NCBI RefSeq assembly: GCF_900188125.1
Contig: NZ_FZOW01000006.1
Location: 1-64,000 of the forward strand
Origin: Rhodococcoides kyotonense
GTDB lineage: Bacteria > Actinomycetota > Actinomycetes > Mycobacteriales > Mycobacteriaceae
Length of the DNA stretch: 64,000 nt
Direction of reading: 5' to 3'
Shown: one piece after another, positions 11,933-22,926 of the stretch
Layout: each line of letters begins with the position of its first letter
Numbering within the stretch: position 1 is the stretch's first letter
Made by a program: the position numbers and the translations under genes
Notes under the pieces: generated by a model
Seen by the model: only the letters and a program-made list of their open reading frames with translations
Database searches by the model: none
What the model was told of the DNA's origin: nothing

Positions 11933-12257
11933 GTTGGTGACGCTCAGCGGTCTCTCCCGTGTTCGGGCCGCAGACGTCTACGACTGCGGTTCGATCGGAC
12001 ATTGACGATCTATCAAGTCGACGATATCGGCTCGAGGTCGTCAGCAGCTGAGGCACGATTTTCATCGTTGCCAGCGTCTGTCGGGTGTCGGCGACTCACG
12101 TCGACTCGGTAACTTCTCGTTACCTGCAAGTGCCTTCGTGCACGCGAAATGTCCCATTCGCGGCAGTCCACCACTTACTTGGTCGGAACTTTATCAACAC
12201 AACTACGACGTTGTGTAGGTGGGGCCACATCTTGACCGATTACGACGCGGCGTCGTA
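11933..12257. other. Leader between atpI and atpB with hairpins
   Basis: No gene is supported in these 325 bases. On the minus strand it follows atpI and precedes atpB and holds three inverted repeats: TACGACG/CGTCGTA (12241-12257) directly after the atpI stop, ACACAAC/GTTGTGT (12197-12216), and GGTAAC/GTTACC (12108-12124). A TTGATA box is present, but I could not match it with a well-spaced -10. It probably contains the main atp operon promoter or a processing site (inference). Confidence 0.45.
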
Positions 12258-12710
12258 CTACTTCTCGTCGGACCCGGACTGCGTCGGGGGTTCGTCGACG
12301 TACGGGGCCTTGGTCCGCACGACGCCGTATACCTCGGCACCCAGCACCAGAACCAGCGCCGCGATCACGACACCCGCGAGTGCGCCCTTGCTGTAGAAAT
12401 CCATGTCCTTCAGGACGGCCAGAACCACGACGGCCAGGAGCATCTTGACGATCCAACCGCCGAGCAGGACCGCGCCCGCCATCGTCGGAGGGAACTTCGA
12501 CGTCAACGCGATGGACAACGCCGTCGTCAGAATGAAACCGCCGCCGAGGGCAGCCCCGATGAGCGCTCCCCACAGACCTGGAACCCCAGCGATCAGCGTC
12601 GAGACGACTGCGCCGAGCACGGCCAGCACCGCCAGACCGATGATGCCGTAGCGGACGGCAGCGCGCATCGCGTCGGACTGATCGGGCACAGGCACAGGAG
12701 AGAAGCTCAC
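12258..12710 (-). CDS. AtpI-like membrane protein upstream of atp operon
   Basis: A 150-residue protein with four predicted transmembrane helices (about residues 20-42, 45-68, 78-100 and 108-130), in the position of Rv1303 between wecA and atpB. By location and topology it is the actinobacterial counterpart of AtpI, thought to help c-ring assembly or ion supply; sequence similarity to proteobacterial AtpI is not obvious by eye. The start is GTG 12710. A short perfect hairpin follows the stop. Confidence 0.75.
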   Translation of the reverse strand: MSFSPVPVPDQSDAMRAAVRYGIIGLAVLAVLGAVVSTLIAGVPGLWGALIGAALGGGFILTTALSIALTSKFPPTMAGAVLLGGWIVKMLLAVVVLAVLKDMDFYSKGALAGVVIAALVLVLGAEVYGVVRTKAPYVDEPPTQSGSDEK

Positions 12711-12741
12711 AGGCGCACAGACTACCCACTGCCTACCGGCG

Positions 12742-13953
12742 TCAGCCCCGACGCCCTCGCCGACCAGCGGTTCGCGTCCTTCGGCGCTGACGCGCCAGGT
12801 CCAACCGGACAGAAGGGACAGCGGTCACGACCAGCGCGAACACGAGTCCTGCCGCGACGAGCAGGACCACGACGCGACGGTCGATGAGCGACGATCCGAC
12901 CGCGCCGAACGCAAGGACGCCGACCCACAGGTAGATCACCAGCACGACGCGGCGATGCGAGTGACCGATCTGCAGAAGTCTGTGATGCAGGTGCATCTTG
13001 TCCGGACTGAACGGACTCCGGCCTGCGCGGGTGCGTCGGACGACGGCGAGCAGCAGATCCAGAATCGGAATGAACATGACCGCGCCGACGAGCAGGAGCG
13101 GCGACAGCAGACCCAGCAGATCACGCGGGCCGTAGGCGATCAACGGGATTCGACCCGATGCACTCGTCGACACCGTCGCCAGCATCAGACCGATGAGCAT
13201 CGAGCCCGAATCGCCCATGAAGATGCGTGCAGGTTGGAAATTGTGGGGCAGGAATCCGAGGCACGCGCCCGCCAGAGCCGCCGCGATGACAGTCGGCGGG
13301 TAGATACCGACGTCGCCGCCCTGCTCGTGCAGCAGCCCGACGGAGAAGACGCAGATCGCGATCGACGCGATCAGTCCAAGCCCTGCGGCGAGCCCGTCGA
13401 GTCCGTCGACGAAGTTCATCGCGTTGACCATCACGACCGTCACCAGAACCGTGACGAGCCCTGCCTGCAGCTGGTCGAGAACGACGGTGTTGCCGCCGTC
13501 CGACCACGGCACGTAGAGGATGTACCAGCTCACGCCCATCACGACGAGCACGCCTGCCGCGGTCACCTGGCCGACGAACTTGGTCAGGGCGTCGAGACCC
13601 CATCGGTCGTCGATGATGCCGACGACGACGATGACACCGCCCGCGACGAGCGCGGCAGGCACGTCCTTCGTGTATTCGGAATCGAAGCCTCGCGCCAACG
13701 CCGGAAGCTGCGACGCGAACAGCAACGCAACCAACATGCCGACGTACATTCCGGTCCCACCGAGCCTCGGCGTCGGAGTCACATGAACGTCGCGTTCACG
13801 CGGCGCAGCCATCGCCCCGAACTTGATCGCGAGAACACGAACGCCGCCGGTGGCGAGGAACGTGATCACGGCGGCGGTGAGGAACACGAGAAGCAGTTCT
13901 CGAATCGGAACCCCTGCGCCCTGCCCCGTCTGCGCGAGAACCTCGACCGTCAT
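12742..13953 (-). CDS. wecA: Undecaprenyl/decaprenyl-phosphate GlcNAc-1-phosphate transferase
   Basis: A 403-residue polytopic enzyme of the MraY/WecA family, orthologous by position to Rv1302 (Rfe). It would transfer GlcNAc-1-phosphate to a polyprenyl phosphate, which starts the arabinogalactan linker unit in mycolic-acid bacteria. About eleven transmembrane helices alternate with family motifs: [33 protein letters not shown] and HLHHRLL. The tail is arginine-rich. ATG 13953 overlaps the glyA stop by 4 bases, showing translational coupling. Confidence 0.92.
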   Translation of the reverse strand: MTVEVLAQTGQGAGVPIRELLLVFLTAAVITFLATGGVRVLAIKFGAMAAPRERDVHVTPTPRLGGTGMYVGMLVALLFASQLPALARGFDSEYTKDVPAALVAGGVIVVVGIIDDRWGLDALTKFVGQVTAAGVLVVMGVSWYILYVPWSDGGNTVVLDQLQAGLVTVLVTVVMVNAMNFVDGLDGLAAGLGLIASIAICVFSVGLLHEQGGDVGIYPPTVIAAALAGACLGFLPHNFQPARIFMGDSGSMLIGLMLATVSTSASGRIPLIAYGPRDLLGLLSPLLLVGAVMFIPILDLLLAVVRRTRAGRSPFSPDKMHLHHRLLQIGHSHRRVVLVIYLWVGVLAFGAVGSSLIDRRVVVLLVAAGLVFALVVTAVPSVRLDLARQRRRTRTAGRRGRRG

Positions 13954-15230
13954 GCGCGGGGGTACGCGGGTGTGCGTGTCACGAGGCTCGTGACGTCGTC
14001 GCGGATGGACGCGATCTCGCGGTCGCCGGCGTCGGTGCCCATCTCGGCCCGCACGGCGCGCGCGACGAGGGACGCGACGGTCCTCATGTCGGTCGCGTCG
14101 AGACCTTGCGTCGTCACCGCTGCAGAACCGACACGGATTCCCGACGCGACCGCGGGCGGGGCCGGGTCGAACGGGATCGCGTTCTTGTTCAACGTGATGC
14201 CTGCTGCCTCGCAGCGAGCCTCGGCGGTACGCCCGTCGACCCCGGTCTCGCGTAGATCGAGGAGCGCGAGGTGGGTGTCGGTTCCACCCGACACCGCGCG
14301 CATGCCGTGCTCGGTGAGCGACGCGGTCAAGGTTGCAGCGTTGGTGACGACGTCGGACGCGTAGCGCTTGAATCCGACGGTGCTTGCCTCGGCGAAGGCG
14401 ACGGCCTTCGCTGCGATGGTGTGCATCGCCGGCCCACCCTGACTGAACGGAAACACTGCCTTGTCGATGGCGCGCGCATGATCGGCGCGGCACATCAACA
14501 TTCCCCCGCGGGGACCGCGAAGTACCTTGTGCGTCGTCGCCGACACGACGTCCGCGTACGGAACCGGCGATGGAATTGCCTGTCCTGCAACGAGACCGAT
14601 GAAGTGTGCCGCGTCGACCCACAGGATGGCGCCGACCTCGTCGGCAATCGCACGGAACGCTGCGAAGTCGATGAGGCGGGGATAGGCCGTCGCTCCGGCG
14701 ACGATGATCTTCGGCCGGTGTACGAGGGCGAGCTCACGCACCTCGTCGTAATCGATCAGTTCGGTGTCGCGGCGGACGTGGTACGGAATGGGCGAGAACC
14801 ATCGACCCGAGAAACTGACCTTCGAGCCGTGTGTGAGATGCCCGCCGTGCGGCAAGCTCATCGCGAGAATCGAGTCACCGGGCTGAGCGAACGCCGCATA
14901 CACCGCCAGGTTCGCGTTGGCGCCCGAGTGAGGTTGCACGTTGACGTGATCAGCGCCGAACAGTGCTTTCGCGCGCTCGATCGCGAGGTTCTCCGCCCGA
15001 TCGACGACTTCGCAGCCCCCGTAGTAGCGGTTGCCCGGGTACCCCTCGGCGTATTTGTTGCTCAGGACACTCCCCTGCGCCGCGAACACCGCCGGGCTCG
15101 CGAAATTCTCGCTCGCGATCAACTGCAGGCCGGACCGGACGCGGCCGAGTTCACCGAGCAGGACGTCGGCGATCTCGGGATCGGCAGCCTCCAACTCGGT
15201 GAAGTCGGGGCCGAAGAATTCTCCGCTCAC
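13950..15230 (-). CDS. glyA: Serine hydroxymethyltransferase
   Basis: A 426-residue PLP enzyme interconverting serine and glycine with tetrahydrofolate. Family motifs are [12 protein letters not shown], the PLP-lysine segment [14 protein letters not shown], and [14 protein letters not shown]. It is inserted between tsaC and wecA, where the M. tuberculosis block has no such gene, so it is likely a second copy of SHMT in this genome (inference). GTG 15230 overlaps the tsaC stop as GTGA, and its own stop overlaps wecA, so it is fully embedded in the operon. Confidence 0.95.
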   Translation of the reverse strand: MSGEFFGPDFTELEAADPEIADVLLGELGRVRSGLQLIASENFASPAVFAAQGSVLSNKYAEGYPGNRYYGGCEVVDRAENLAIERAKALFGADHVNVQPHSGANANLAVYAAFAQPGDSILAMSLPHGGHLTHGSKVSFSGRWFSPIPYHVRRDTELIDYDEVRELALVHRPKIIVAGATAYPRLIDFAAFRAIADEVGAILWVDAAHFIGLVAGQAIPSPVPYADVVSATTHKVLRGPRGGMLMCRADHARAIDKAVFPFSQGGPAMHTIAAKAVAFAEASTVGFKRYASDVVTNAATLTASLTEHGMRAVSGGTDTHLALLDLRETGVDGRTAEARCEAAGITLNKNAIPFDPAPPAVASGIRVGSAAVTTQGLDATDMRTVASLVARAVRAEMGTDAGDREIASIRDDVTSLVTRTPAYPRA

Positions 15231-15895
15231 GTTGCCGGACTCCCCTGCCGCAGGCTGTCCGCCGTCACGCCGAGCACCTCGGCGACCGCCTCCGCGGAAA
15301 TCGCACCCTCACGCAGAATGCGGGGGTTCTCCGAGGTCAGATCGACGATCGTCGACGCAACCGCGTGCTCTGCCGGTCCGCCGTCCAGGTAGACCGCTGC
15401 AGAGCCGCCGAGCTGATCGCGAGCCTCGGCGACCGTCGTCGCAGGCGGTTGTCCCGAGATGTTGGCGCTGGAGACCGCCAGTGGGCCGACCTCACGCAGA
15501 AGTTCGAGGGCAACCGGGTGCAGCGGCATGCGCAGCATGACCGTCCCCTGGGCATCGCCGAGATCCCACGCAAGGGACGGCGCCTGCTGCACGACGACGC
15601 TGAGCGCTCCCGGCCAGAACGCCTTGATCAGATCGCGCGTGCGGGGCCGCACACTCATGACGAGCCCGTCGATGGTGTTCCAGGATCCGACGAGTACCGG
15701 CACCGGCATGTCGCGGCCGCGGCCCTTGGCGCGAAGAAGGTCGGTGACGGCGCTGCCGTCGAACGCGTCGGCGGCCAGGCCGTACAGGGTGTCGGTCGGC
15801 ATCACGACGAGTCGTCCGGACTTGAGGGCGCCTCTGGCTGCGGTCAGTCCGGCGGCCCGGGAATCGGCTTGCTGGCAGTCGTAGACGGTGCTCAC
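15227..15895 (-). CDS. tsaC: L-threonylcarbamoyladenylate synthase (Sua5/YrdC)
   Basis: A 222-residue YrdC-domain enzyme making threonylcarbamoyl-AMP from threonine, bicarbonate and ATP, the first step of the t6A37 modification in tRNAs reading ANN codons. Motifs include [30 protein letters not shown] and [11 protein letters not shown]. It lacks the C-terminal Sua5 domain, so it is the short form. Start GTG 15895. It corresponds to Rv1301 in the mycobacterial block. Confidence 0.93.
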   Translation of the reverse strand: MSTVYDCQQADSRAAGLTAARGALKSGRLVVMPTDTLYGLAADAFDGSAVTDLLRAKGRGRDMPVPVLVGSWNTIDGLVMSVRPRTRDLIKAFWPGALSVVVQQAPSLAWDLGDAQGTVMLRMPLHPVALELLREVGPLAVSSANISGQPPATTVAEARDQLGGSAAVYLDGGPAEHAVASTIVDLTSENPRILREGAISAEAVAEVLGVTADSLRQGSPAT

Positions 15896-15953
15896 TCCCC
15901 TATCCTGTCACTCGCGCGTGACGGCGATGGAGAAGGCTCGCGGGAGGGCGTCG

Positions 15954-16838
15954 TCAGTCCAACGCGGGAGCCGCTCGGGACGCGACGACGAAGCGCGGCC
16001 GTCCCGCGAGATCCGGGTGCTCTCGCACGTCGGTGAAGACACGTCGCCGCTCGAACAACTCGGCAACCTGGCGTCCGTGCGAGTCGTCGTGCTCGACGCC
16101 GACGGCGCCTCGGGCGCGCAACAACCGTGCGACCGTGCCGATCATGGGCTCGATGACCGACAGTCCGTCGGCACCGCCGAACAGCGCAAGGTGCGGATCG
16201 TGGTCCAGAACCTCCGGTTCGAGGTCGGCGCCCAGCGGAATGTACGGCGGATTCGACACGATCAGGTCGACGCGTCCATCGAGGTCGGTCAGCAGCGATC
16301 GGTCGGTCACGTCACCGTGGTGCAGCGTGATCGGAGTGTCTCCCGATTCCGCTCGCAGATCGGCGTTGCGTCGCGCCCAGGCGAGCGCGGGCGGATCGAG
16401 TTCGACGGCGTGCACCTGAGCGTCCGGCCGCGCATTCGCGATCGCGAGCGCCAACGCGCCTGAGCCCGTACACAAGTCGACGACGACGGGCGGCCGACTG
16501 TCGACACCCTCCAGAAACGCCAGAGCCCACCCCAACAGCAACTCGGTCTCCGGACGCGGAACGAACACTCCCGGACCGACTTCCACGTCGATATTACCGA
16601 GAGCCGTTGTGCCCGTGATGTATTGAAGTGGGATCCGCTTCGCGCGCTGCTCGACCGTCTTCATGTACGCGTCGATGATCTCCGGCTCGACCAACGGCAC
16701 GAGTCCGAGCCTGCCGCGTTCGACTCCCACGATGTGCGACGCCAACAACTCCGCGTCGACTCGAGCACTCGGCACGCCTGCGGCCTCCAGAGTCGAGGTC
16801 GCGTCGAGGATGGCCAGGCGAAGCGGTTTGCGGGTCAC
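15954..16838 (-). CDS. prmC: Peptide chain release factor N5-glutamine methyltransferase
   Basis: A 294-residue SAM-dependent enzyme that methylates the glutamine of the GGQ motif in release factors. The SAM motif VVDLCTGSGALALAIA and the catalytic IVSNPPYIPLG are intact; an N-terminal helical domain of about 80 residues recognises the release factor. It follows prfA, its substrate gene, by 65 bases, the usual pairing. Start is GTG 16838. Confidence 0.95.
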   Translation of the reverse strand: MTRKPLRLAILDATSTLEAAGVPSARVDAELLASHIVGVERGRLGLVPLVEPEIIDAYMKTVEQRAKRIPLQYITGTTALGNIDVEVGPGVFVPRPETELLLGWALAFLEGVDSRPPVVVDLCTGSGALALAIANARPDAQVHAVELDPPALAWARRNADLRAESGDTPITLHHGDVTDRSLLTDLDGRVDLIVSNPPYIPLGADLEPEVLDHDPHLALFGGADGLSVIEPMIGTVARLLRARGAVGVEHDDSHGRQVAELFERRRVFTDVREHPDLAGRPRFVVASRAAPALD

Positions 16839-16903
16839 GCGTACAGCCTGCCACGTGCGGCTTCGTTGCCCGTCTGCGCGGGGAGCTGCTGTGCGAAGCC
16901 GGG

Positions 16904-17983
16904 CTATTCGGCCTGCATACGCGCGTCGCGGTCAGCCTTGCCCAGTGCGTCGAGCAGGGCGTCGAGCTCACCGTCGAGGACGGCGTCGAGGTTGTGGGAC
17001 TTGAAACCGATGCGGTGATCGGTGATTCGGTTCTCCGGGAAGTTGTAGGTACGAATACGCTCGGACCTGTCGACGGTCCGCACCTGGCTGGCTCGGCCTG
17101 CCGCTGCTTCCTCGTCGGCTGCCTCCTCGGCCGCCGCTTGCAGGCGGGCCGCGAGCACCTGCATCGCACGCGCCTTGTTCTGGAGCTGAGACCGCTCGTT
17201 CTGGCACGTCACGACGATTCCCGTCGGCAAGTGCGTGATTCGGACCGCGGAGTCCGTGGTGTTGACGCCCTGGCCGCCCTTGCCGGACGACCGGTAGACG
17301 TCGATCCGCAGATCGGTCTCGTCGATCTGGACTTCCTCGACCTCTTCGGGCTCGGGGTAGACGAGGATGCCTGCGGCGGAGGTATGCACACGGCCCTGCG
17401 ACTCGGTCACCGGCACACGCTGCACGCGGTGCACGCCGCCCTCGAATTTCAGTCTCGCCCAAACACCGTCGAGCGAATCACCCTTGGCCTTGATGGACAG
17501 CGTCGCATCCTTGTAGCCACCGAGATCGGAGACATTGGCGTCGAGAACCTCGACGCGCCAGCCGCGACGCTCCGCGTACCGGACGTACATCCGGGCCAGA
17601 TCCGAAGCGAACAGCGCCGATTCCTCACCGCCCTCACCGGACTTGACCTCGAGGACGATGTCGTCACCGTCGTGCGGATCCCGCGGAGCGAGCAGATCGG
17701 CGAGCGTCTGCTCGAGCGTCTCGACGGTGCTTTCGAGTTCGGGGATCTCGGCCGCGAACGACGCGTCGTCGGCCGCGAGTTCACGCGCTGCCGCCAGATC
17801 GTCCTGCGCCGAAACGAGTTTGCCGTGCACGGACATGATCGGTGCCAGCTCGGCGAAGCGCTTTCCCGCACGACGGGCTGCACTGGGGTCGTTGTGCAAC
17901 GCCGGATCTGCCAGCTGCTGCTCGAGGCCCGAGTGTTCGGCCAGAATGTCGTCGATGGCCGAAGGCTTCGTCATCCTCGCCAT
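16904..17983 (-). CDS. prfA: Peptide chain release factor 1
   Basis: A 359-residue release factor for UAA and UAG stops. The peptidyl-hydrolysis motif is in [20 protein letters not shown], and the downstream sequence with EERSQLQNK-type residues ([13 protein letters not shown]) is typical. ATG 17983 is chosen because GGAG lies seven bases upstream; the later ATG at 17974 is too far from it, and a frame upstream to 18046 would run through the preceding hairpin region. It is followed by prmC. Confidence 0.96.
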   Translation of the reverse strand: MARMTKPSAIDDILAEHSGLEQQLADPALHNDPSAARRAGKRFAELAPIMSVHGKLVSAQDDLAAARELAADDASFAAEIPELESTVETLEQTLADLLAPRDPHDGDDIVLEVKSGEGGEESALFASDLARMYVRYAERRGWRVEVLDANVSDLGGYKDATLSIKAKGDSLDGVWARLKFEGGVHRVQRVPVTESQGRVHTSAAGILVYPEPEEVEEVQIDETDLRIDVYRSSGKGGQGVNTTDSAVRITHLPTGIVVTCQNERSQLQNKARAMQVLAARLQAAAEEAADEEAAAGRASQVRTVDRSERIRTYNFPENRITDHRIGFKSHNLDAVLDGELDALLDALGKADRDARMQAE

Positions 17984-18021
17984 GGGTGTGCTCCGCTCTA
18001 GGTCGATCCCCGATAGATATG

Positions 18022-18068
18022 AAAAAAGCCGACGCCCGCCCTGCAAACTTCACAGGACGGGCGTCGGC
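18022..18068 (-). terminator. Rho-independent terminator after rpmE
   Basis: A near-perfect 16-base stem (GCCGACGCCCGCCCTG pairing with CAGGACGGGCGTCGGC, one mismatch) at 18028-18068 is followed on the minus strand by six T residues (18022-18027). It lies just after the rpmE stop, so rpmE and prfA are probably separate transcription units. Confidence 0.85.
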
Positions 18069-18075
18069 GAAACAG

Positions 18076-18309
18076 CTAGCTGTCGGCTGCAGCCTTCTTG
18101 CCGGCGCGCTTTCCGTAGCGAGCCTCGAAGCGTGCAACGCGACCACCGGTGTCGAGAATCTTCTGCTTGCCCGTGTAGAACGGGTGGCACTGCGAGCAGA
18201 CCTCGACGTTGATGCGCTCTTTGTCGGTGGTGCTACGCGTCTCGAAAGTATTTCCGCAACCGCACACAACCGTGGTGGTGGTGTAGTCGGGGTGGATTCC
18301 TGCCTTCAT
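18076..18309 (-). CDS. rpmE: Ribosomal protein L31, zinc-binding type
   Basis: A 77-residue 50S subunit protein. Four cysteines (CGC at residues 16-18 and CSQC at 38-41) form the zinc site of the C-plus type of L31, which in many bacteria is replaced by a cysteine-free paralogue under zinc starvation. The tail ([11 protein letters not shown]) is basic. It is flanked by a strong terminator downstream and a large hairpin upstream, and so is probably expressed alone. Confidence 0.96.
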   Translation of the reverse strand: MKAGIHPDYTTTTVVCGCGNTFETRSTTDKERINVEVCSQCHPFYTGKQKILDTGGRVARFEARYGKRAGKKAAADS

Positions 18310-18464
18310 GGTGTCCCTTTCATATGGTCGCCGGGTCGACCTCGCCGATCGAGGACGTGAACCGGAACCGGACTCGGCCGTTCAGTATGCCAGACAGAGC
18401 GCTTGACCTGCTAATCGCTTGCTGACAGGTCTCTCAACACGGGCTGGGGCCGCGTTGTTCCCCA

Positions 18465-18534
18465 GGCGCTTCGCGCATGTGCACGAAAGTACATAGCCCT
18501 CTATGTATTTCCGTGCACATGCGCCGAAGGCGCC
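18465..18534 (-). terminator. Large hairpin at the end of rho (CATAG-core family)
   Basis: A 70-base imperfect palindrome starts at the last base of the rho stop codon. Outer arms GGCGC..GGCGCC surround an inner stem GCATGTGCACG/CGTGCACATGC and a core CATAG-CCCT-CTATG (18492-18505). There is no U-tract, so termination may rely on the stem alone or another mechanism. The core recurs at 43209-43248 and 49593-49640. Confidence 0.7.
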
Positions 18535-20600
18535 TAGTCGTCGATCGCGCCGGGCGCGGTCTTCGATACCTGGATCAGGAACTCGAGATTGCTCTTGCTC
18601 TTCTTCAACCGGTCGATCAGAAGATCGATCGCCTGGTGAGAGTCGAGGCCCGACAGCACACGGCGGAGCTTGTGCAGCACGGCCGCCTCGTCGGAGCTCA
18701 GCAGCAGCTCGTCCTTACGGGTACCGGACGGGTTGACGTCGACGGCCGGGAAGACGCGTCGTTCGGCGATCTTGCGATCGAGCTTGAGCTCGGCGTTGCC
18801 GGTGCCCTTGAACTCCTCGAAGATGACCGTGTCACCGGTGGAACCGGTCTCGACCATCGCGGTGGCGATGATGGTGAGCGATCCGCCGTTCTCGATGTTG
18901 CGTGCCGCACCCAGGAAACGCTTGGGCGGGTACAGCGCGGTCGAGTCGACACCACCGGACAGGATTCGTCCCGACGCGGGTGAGCTGTTGTTGTATGCGC
19001 GCCCCAGTCGCGTGATCGAGTCGAGCAGCACGACGACGTCCTGGCCTGCCTCGACGAGACGCTTCGCACGCTCGATGGCGAGCTCGGCGACCGACGTGTG
19101 ATCGCCCGGCGGACGGTCGAACGTGGAGGCGATGACCTCACCGTTCACCGAACGCTGCATGTCGGTGACTTCCTCGGGACGCTCGTCGACGAGGACGACC
19201 ATCAGGTAGCACTCGGGGTTGTTGACCGAGATGGCGTTGGCGATGGCCTGCAGAACGCTGGTCTTACCGGCCTTCGGCGGGCTCACGATCAGCGCACGCT
19301 GTCCCTTGCCGATCGGCATCACCAGGTCGATGATGCGCGTCGTCAGGATGTTCGGTGTGGTCTCGAGACGCAGACGCTGGTTGGGGTACAGCGGCGTCAG
19401 CTTGCCGAACTCGGGACGCTTCCGTGCTGCTTCGACGTCGCCGCCGTTGACAGTGTCCAGACGGACGAGCGGGTTGAACTTCTGCCGCTGGTTCGACTGC
19501 TCGCCTTCACGTGCGACACGAACAGCGCCGGTGATGGCATCGCCGCGGCGAAGTCCGTTCTTGCGCACCAGGTTCATCGACACGTACACGTCGTTCGGGC
19601 CGGCGAGGTAGCCGGACGTGCGCACGAACGCGTAGTTGTCGAGGACGTCGAGAATGCCCGCTACGGGCTGAAGGACGTCGTCCTCGCGGATCTCGGGCTC
19701 GCGCTCGCGGCCTTCGTTGCCTTCGCCGCGGTCACGTCCACGACGACGCTCGCGGAAGCGACGTCCCCGCCTGCCCCGGCCGTCACCGTCGTCGTCCTGA
19801 TCGCGGTTGTCGCGGTTGTCGCGGGGACCGTTGTTCCGGTCTTCACCGCGGCTGTCGTTGCGGTTGTCGCTACGACCCTCGCCCTGGTTGCGGCCTTCAC
19901 CCTGGTTGCGGTTGCGTCCGCGGTTGTTGTCGCCACGACCCTCGCCACGATTGTCGTTGCGACCTTCGCCACGATTGTCGTTGCGGTTGCCCTCACCGCG
20001 GCTGTTCTCACCACGGTTGCTCTCGCCACGATTATCGGAACGCGTGTTGTCGCCACGGGTTTCCGACCGGTTGCCGTCGCCGCGGGCGGGAGCGTCGTTG
20101 TCCGACGACTCGGTGCGCGCAGGCGCATCCGCACGGTTGCCGCGGCCCCGACGGGGACGTTCGGCAGGAGCGCTGTCGGCCTGCTCGGTGTCGGCTACAG
20201 GCGCGCTCGGCTCAGGTGCCGACTCGGCTGCGGTGTCGTCGAGCGGAAGCTGGTCGGGTGCGCCTGCACGACGACCCGACGCACGACGGCCTCGCGTGCG
20301 ACGCGGGGTCTCGCCTGCGTCCTCCGCCACGGCGGGAGCTTCTTCGGCCGGCGTCTTGTCCACGGCGGGCGCAGACGCTGCGCTACGACGCGAAGTCTTG
20401 GGTGCAGCCTCGGCCTTGGGTGCAGCAGCACCGGCCTGACGTGCAGAAATTGCGGCGATCAAGTCGCCCTTACGCATGCCCGAGATGCTCTTGATGCCGA
20501 GTTCTCCCGCGAGACTACGCAGCTCGGTGAGCACCATTCCGGACAGGCCAGCTCCGCGGCGCGTTTTCTCGGGCGCAGAGATCAGTTCCGTATCGGTCAC
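18534..20600 (-). CDS. rho: Transcription termination factor Rho, with long disordered insert
   Basis: A 688-residue hexameric RNA helicase that ends transcription. After the N-terminal Rho-N helical part (residues 20-55) comes a region of about 240 residues of low complexity: first Ala/Pro-rich, then Arg/Gly/Asn/Asp/Glu repeats (about 173-300). The cold-shock RNA-binding domain (from about 306) and ATPase domain follow, with Walker A PPKAGKTS at about 441-448 and LDSITRLGRAYN. GTG 20600 has AAAGGA upstream; an earlier in-frame ATG at 20843 would add an arginine-rich leader unlike any Rho. It follows thrB after a 308-base leader. Confidence 0.95.
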   Translation of the reverse strand: MTDTELISAPEKTRRGAGLSGMVLTELRSLAGELGIKSISGMRKGDLIAAISARQAGAAAPKAEAAPKTSRRSAASAPAVDKTPAEEAPAVAEDAGETPRRTRGRRASGRRAGAPDQLPLDDTAAESAPEPSAPVADTEQADSAPAERPRRGRGNRADAPARTESSDNDAPARGDGNRSETRGDNTRSDNRGESNRGENSRGEGNRNDNRGEGRNDNRGEGRGDNNRGRNRNQGEGRNQGEGRSDNRNDSRGEDRNNGPRDNRDNRDQDDDGDGRGRRGRRFRERRRGRDRGEGNEGREREPEIREDDVLQPVAGILDVLDNYAFVRTSGYLAGPNDVYVSMNLVRKNGLRRGDAITGAVRVAREGEQSNQRQKFNPLVRLDTVNGGDVEAARKRPEFGKLTPLYPNQRLRLETTPNILTTRIIDLVMPIGKGQRALIVSPPKAGKTSVLQAIANAISVNNPECYLMVVLVDERPEEVTDMQRSVNGEVIASTFDRPPGDHTSVAELAIERAKRLVEAGQDVVVLLDSITRLGRAYNNSSPASGRILSGGVDSTALYPPKRFLGAARNIENGGSLTIIATAMVETGSTGDTVIFEEFKGTGNAELKLDRKIAERRVFPAVDVNPSGTRKDELLLSSDEAAVLHKLRRVLSGLDSHQAIDLLIDRLKKSKSNLEFLIQVSKTAPGAIDD
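19701..20084 (-). repeat. Degenerate tandem repeat inside rho (RG/NRGE repeats)
   Basis: A run of imperfect 6- to 12-codon repeats based on NRGEG, RNDNRGEG and RNQGEG. It encodes an RGG-like polyampholyte segment between the Rho N-domain and the cold-shock domain. The DNA repeats use a small set of codons, so length variation between strains by slippage is plausible. Confidence 0.7.
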
Positions 20601-20908
20601 GGAGGTCCTTTCCTTCCCTCGCTCGCAGTCTGCGCAGTCGAGGGTTCGTTCCGGAGCTCGAATCTCGTATCGAACCCGGATGTAGCCGTTCACGATCGAA
20701 GCGCTTCGGACAGACGACCGATCCCGATGCCGCGTGTGTGTTGCGGATGGGAATCGAGCCAGGAACGTCAACCACCCCGGACGTGGAATCCCCCGGATGC
20801 AGCAACTTGAATGCCCTGGTGAAAACCGGCGTCTGAAGCGCACGATGTACGGACGAACCTCAGAATAGCCCTGTTCGGCACAGTCGGCAAGAACCGGTTA
20901 CCGGCGAG
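20601..20908. other. rho leader region
   Basis: A stretch of 308 bases between thrB and rho on the minus strand. No gene is supported; the rho frame stays open upstream to 20843, but its composition is arginine-rich and unlike Rho. A TTGACG hexamer is present in the middle without a convincing -10. Long untranslated leaders with self-regulation are known for rho in other bacteria, so such a role is possible (inference). Confidence 0.4.

Positions 20909-22922
<2,014 letters not shown>

Positions 22923-22926
<4 letters not shown>

Noticed and set aside
19098-20810. A 570-codon open frame antisense to rho with Ala/Val-rich membrane-like sequence
   Set aside because: It mirrors the Arg/Gly/Asn repeats of rho read in reverse complement; the hydrophobic look is a codon artefact.
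20601-20843. N-terminal extension of Rho from ATG 20843
   Set aside because: The added 81 residues are Arg/Ser/Cys-rich and unlike Rho; GTG 20600 has a good binding site and the proper family start.
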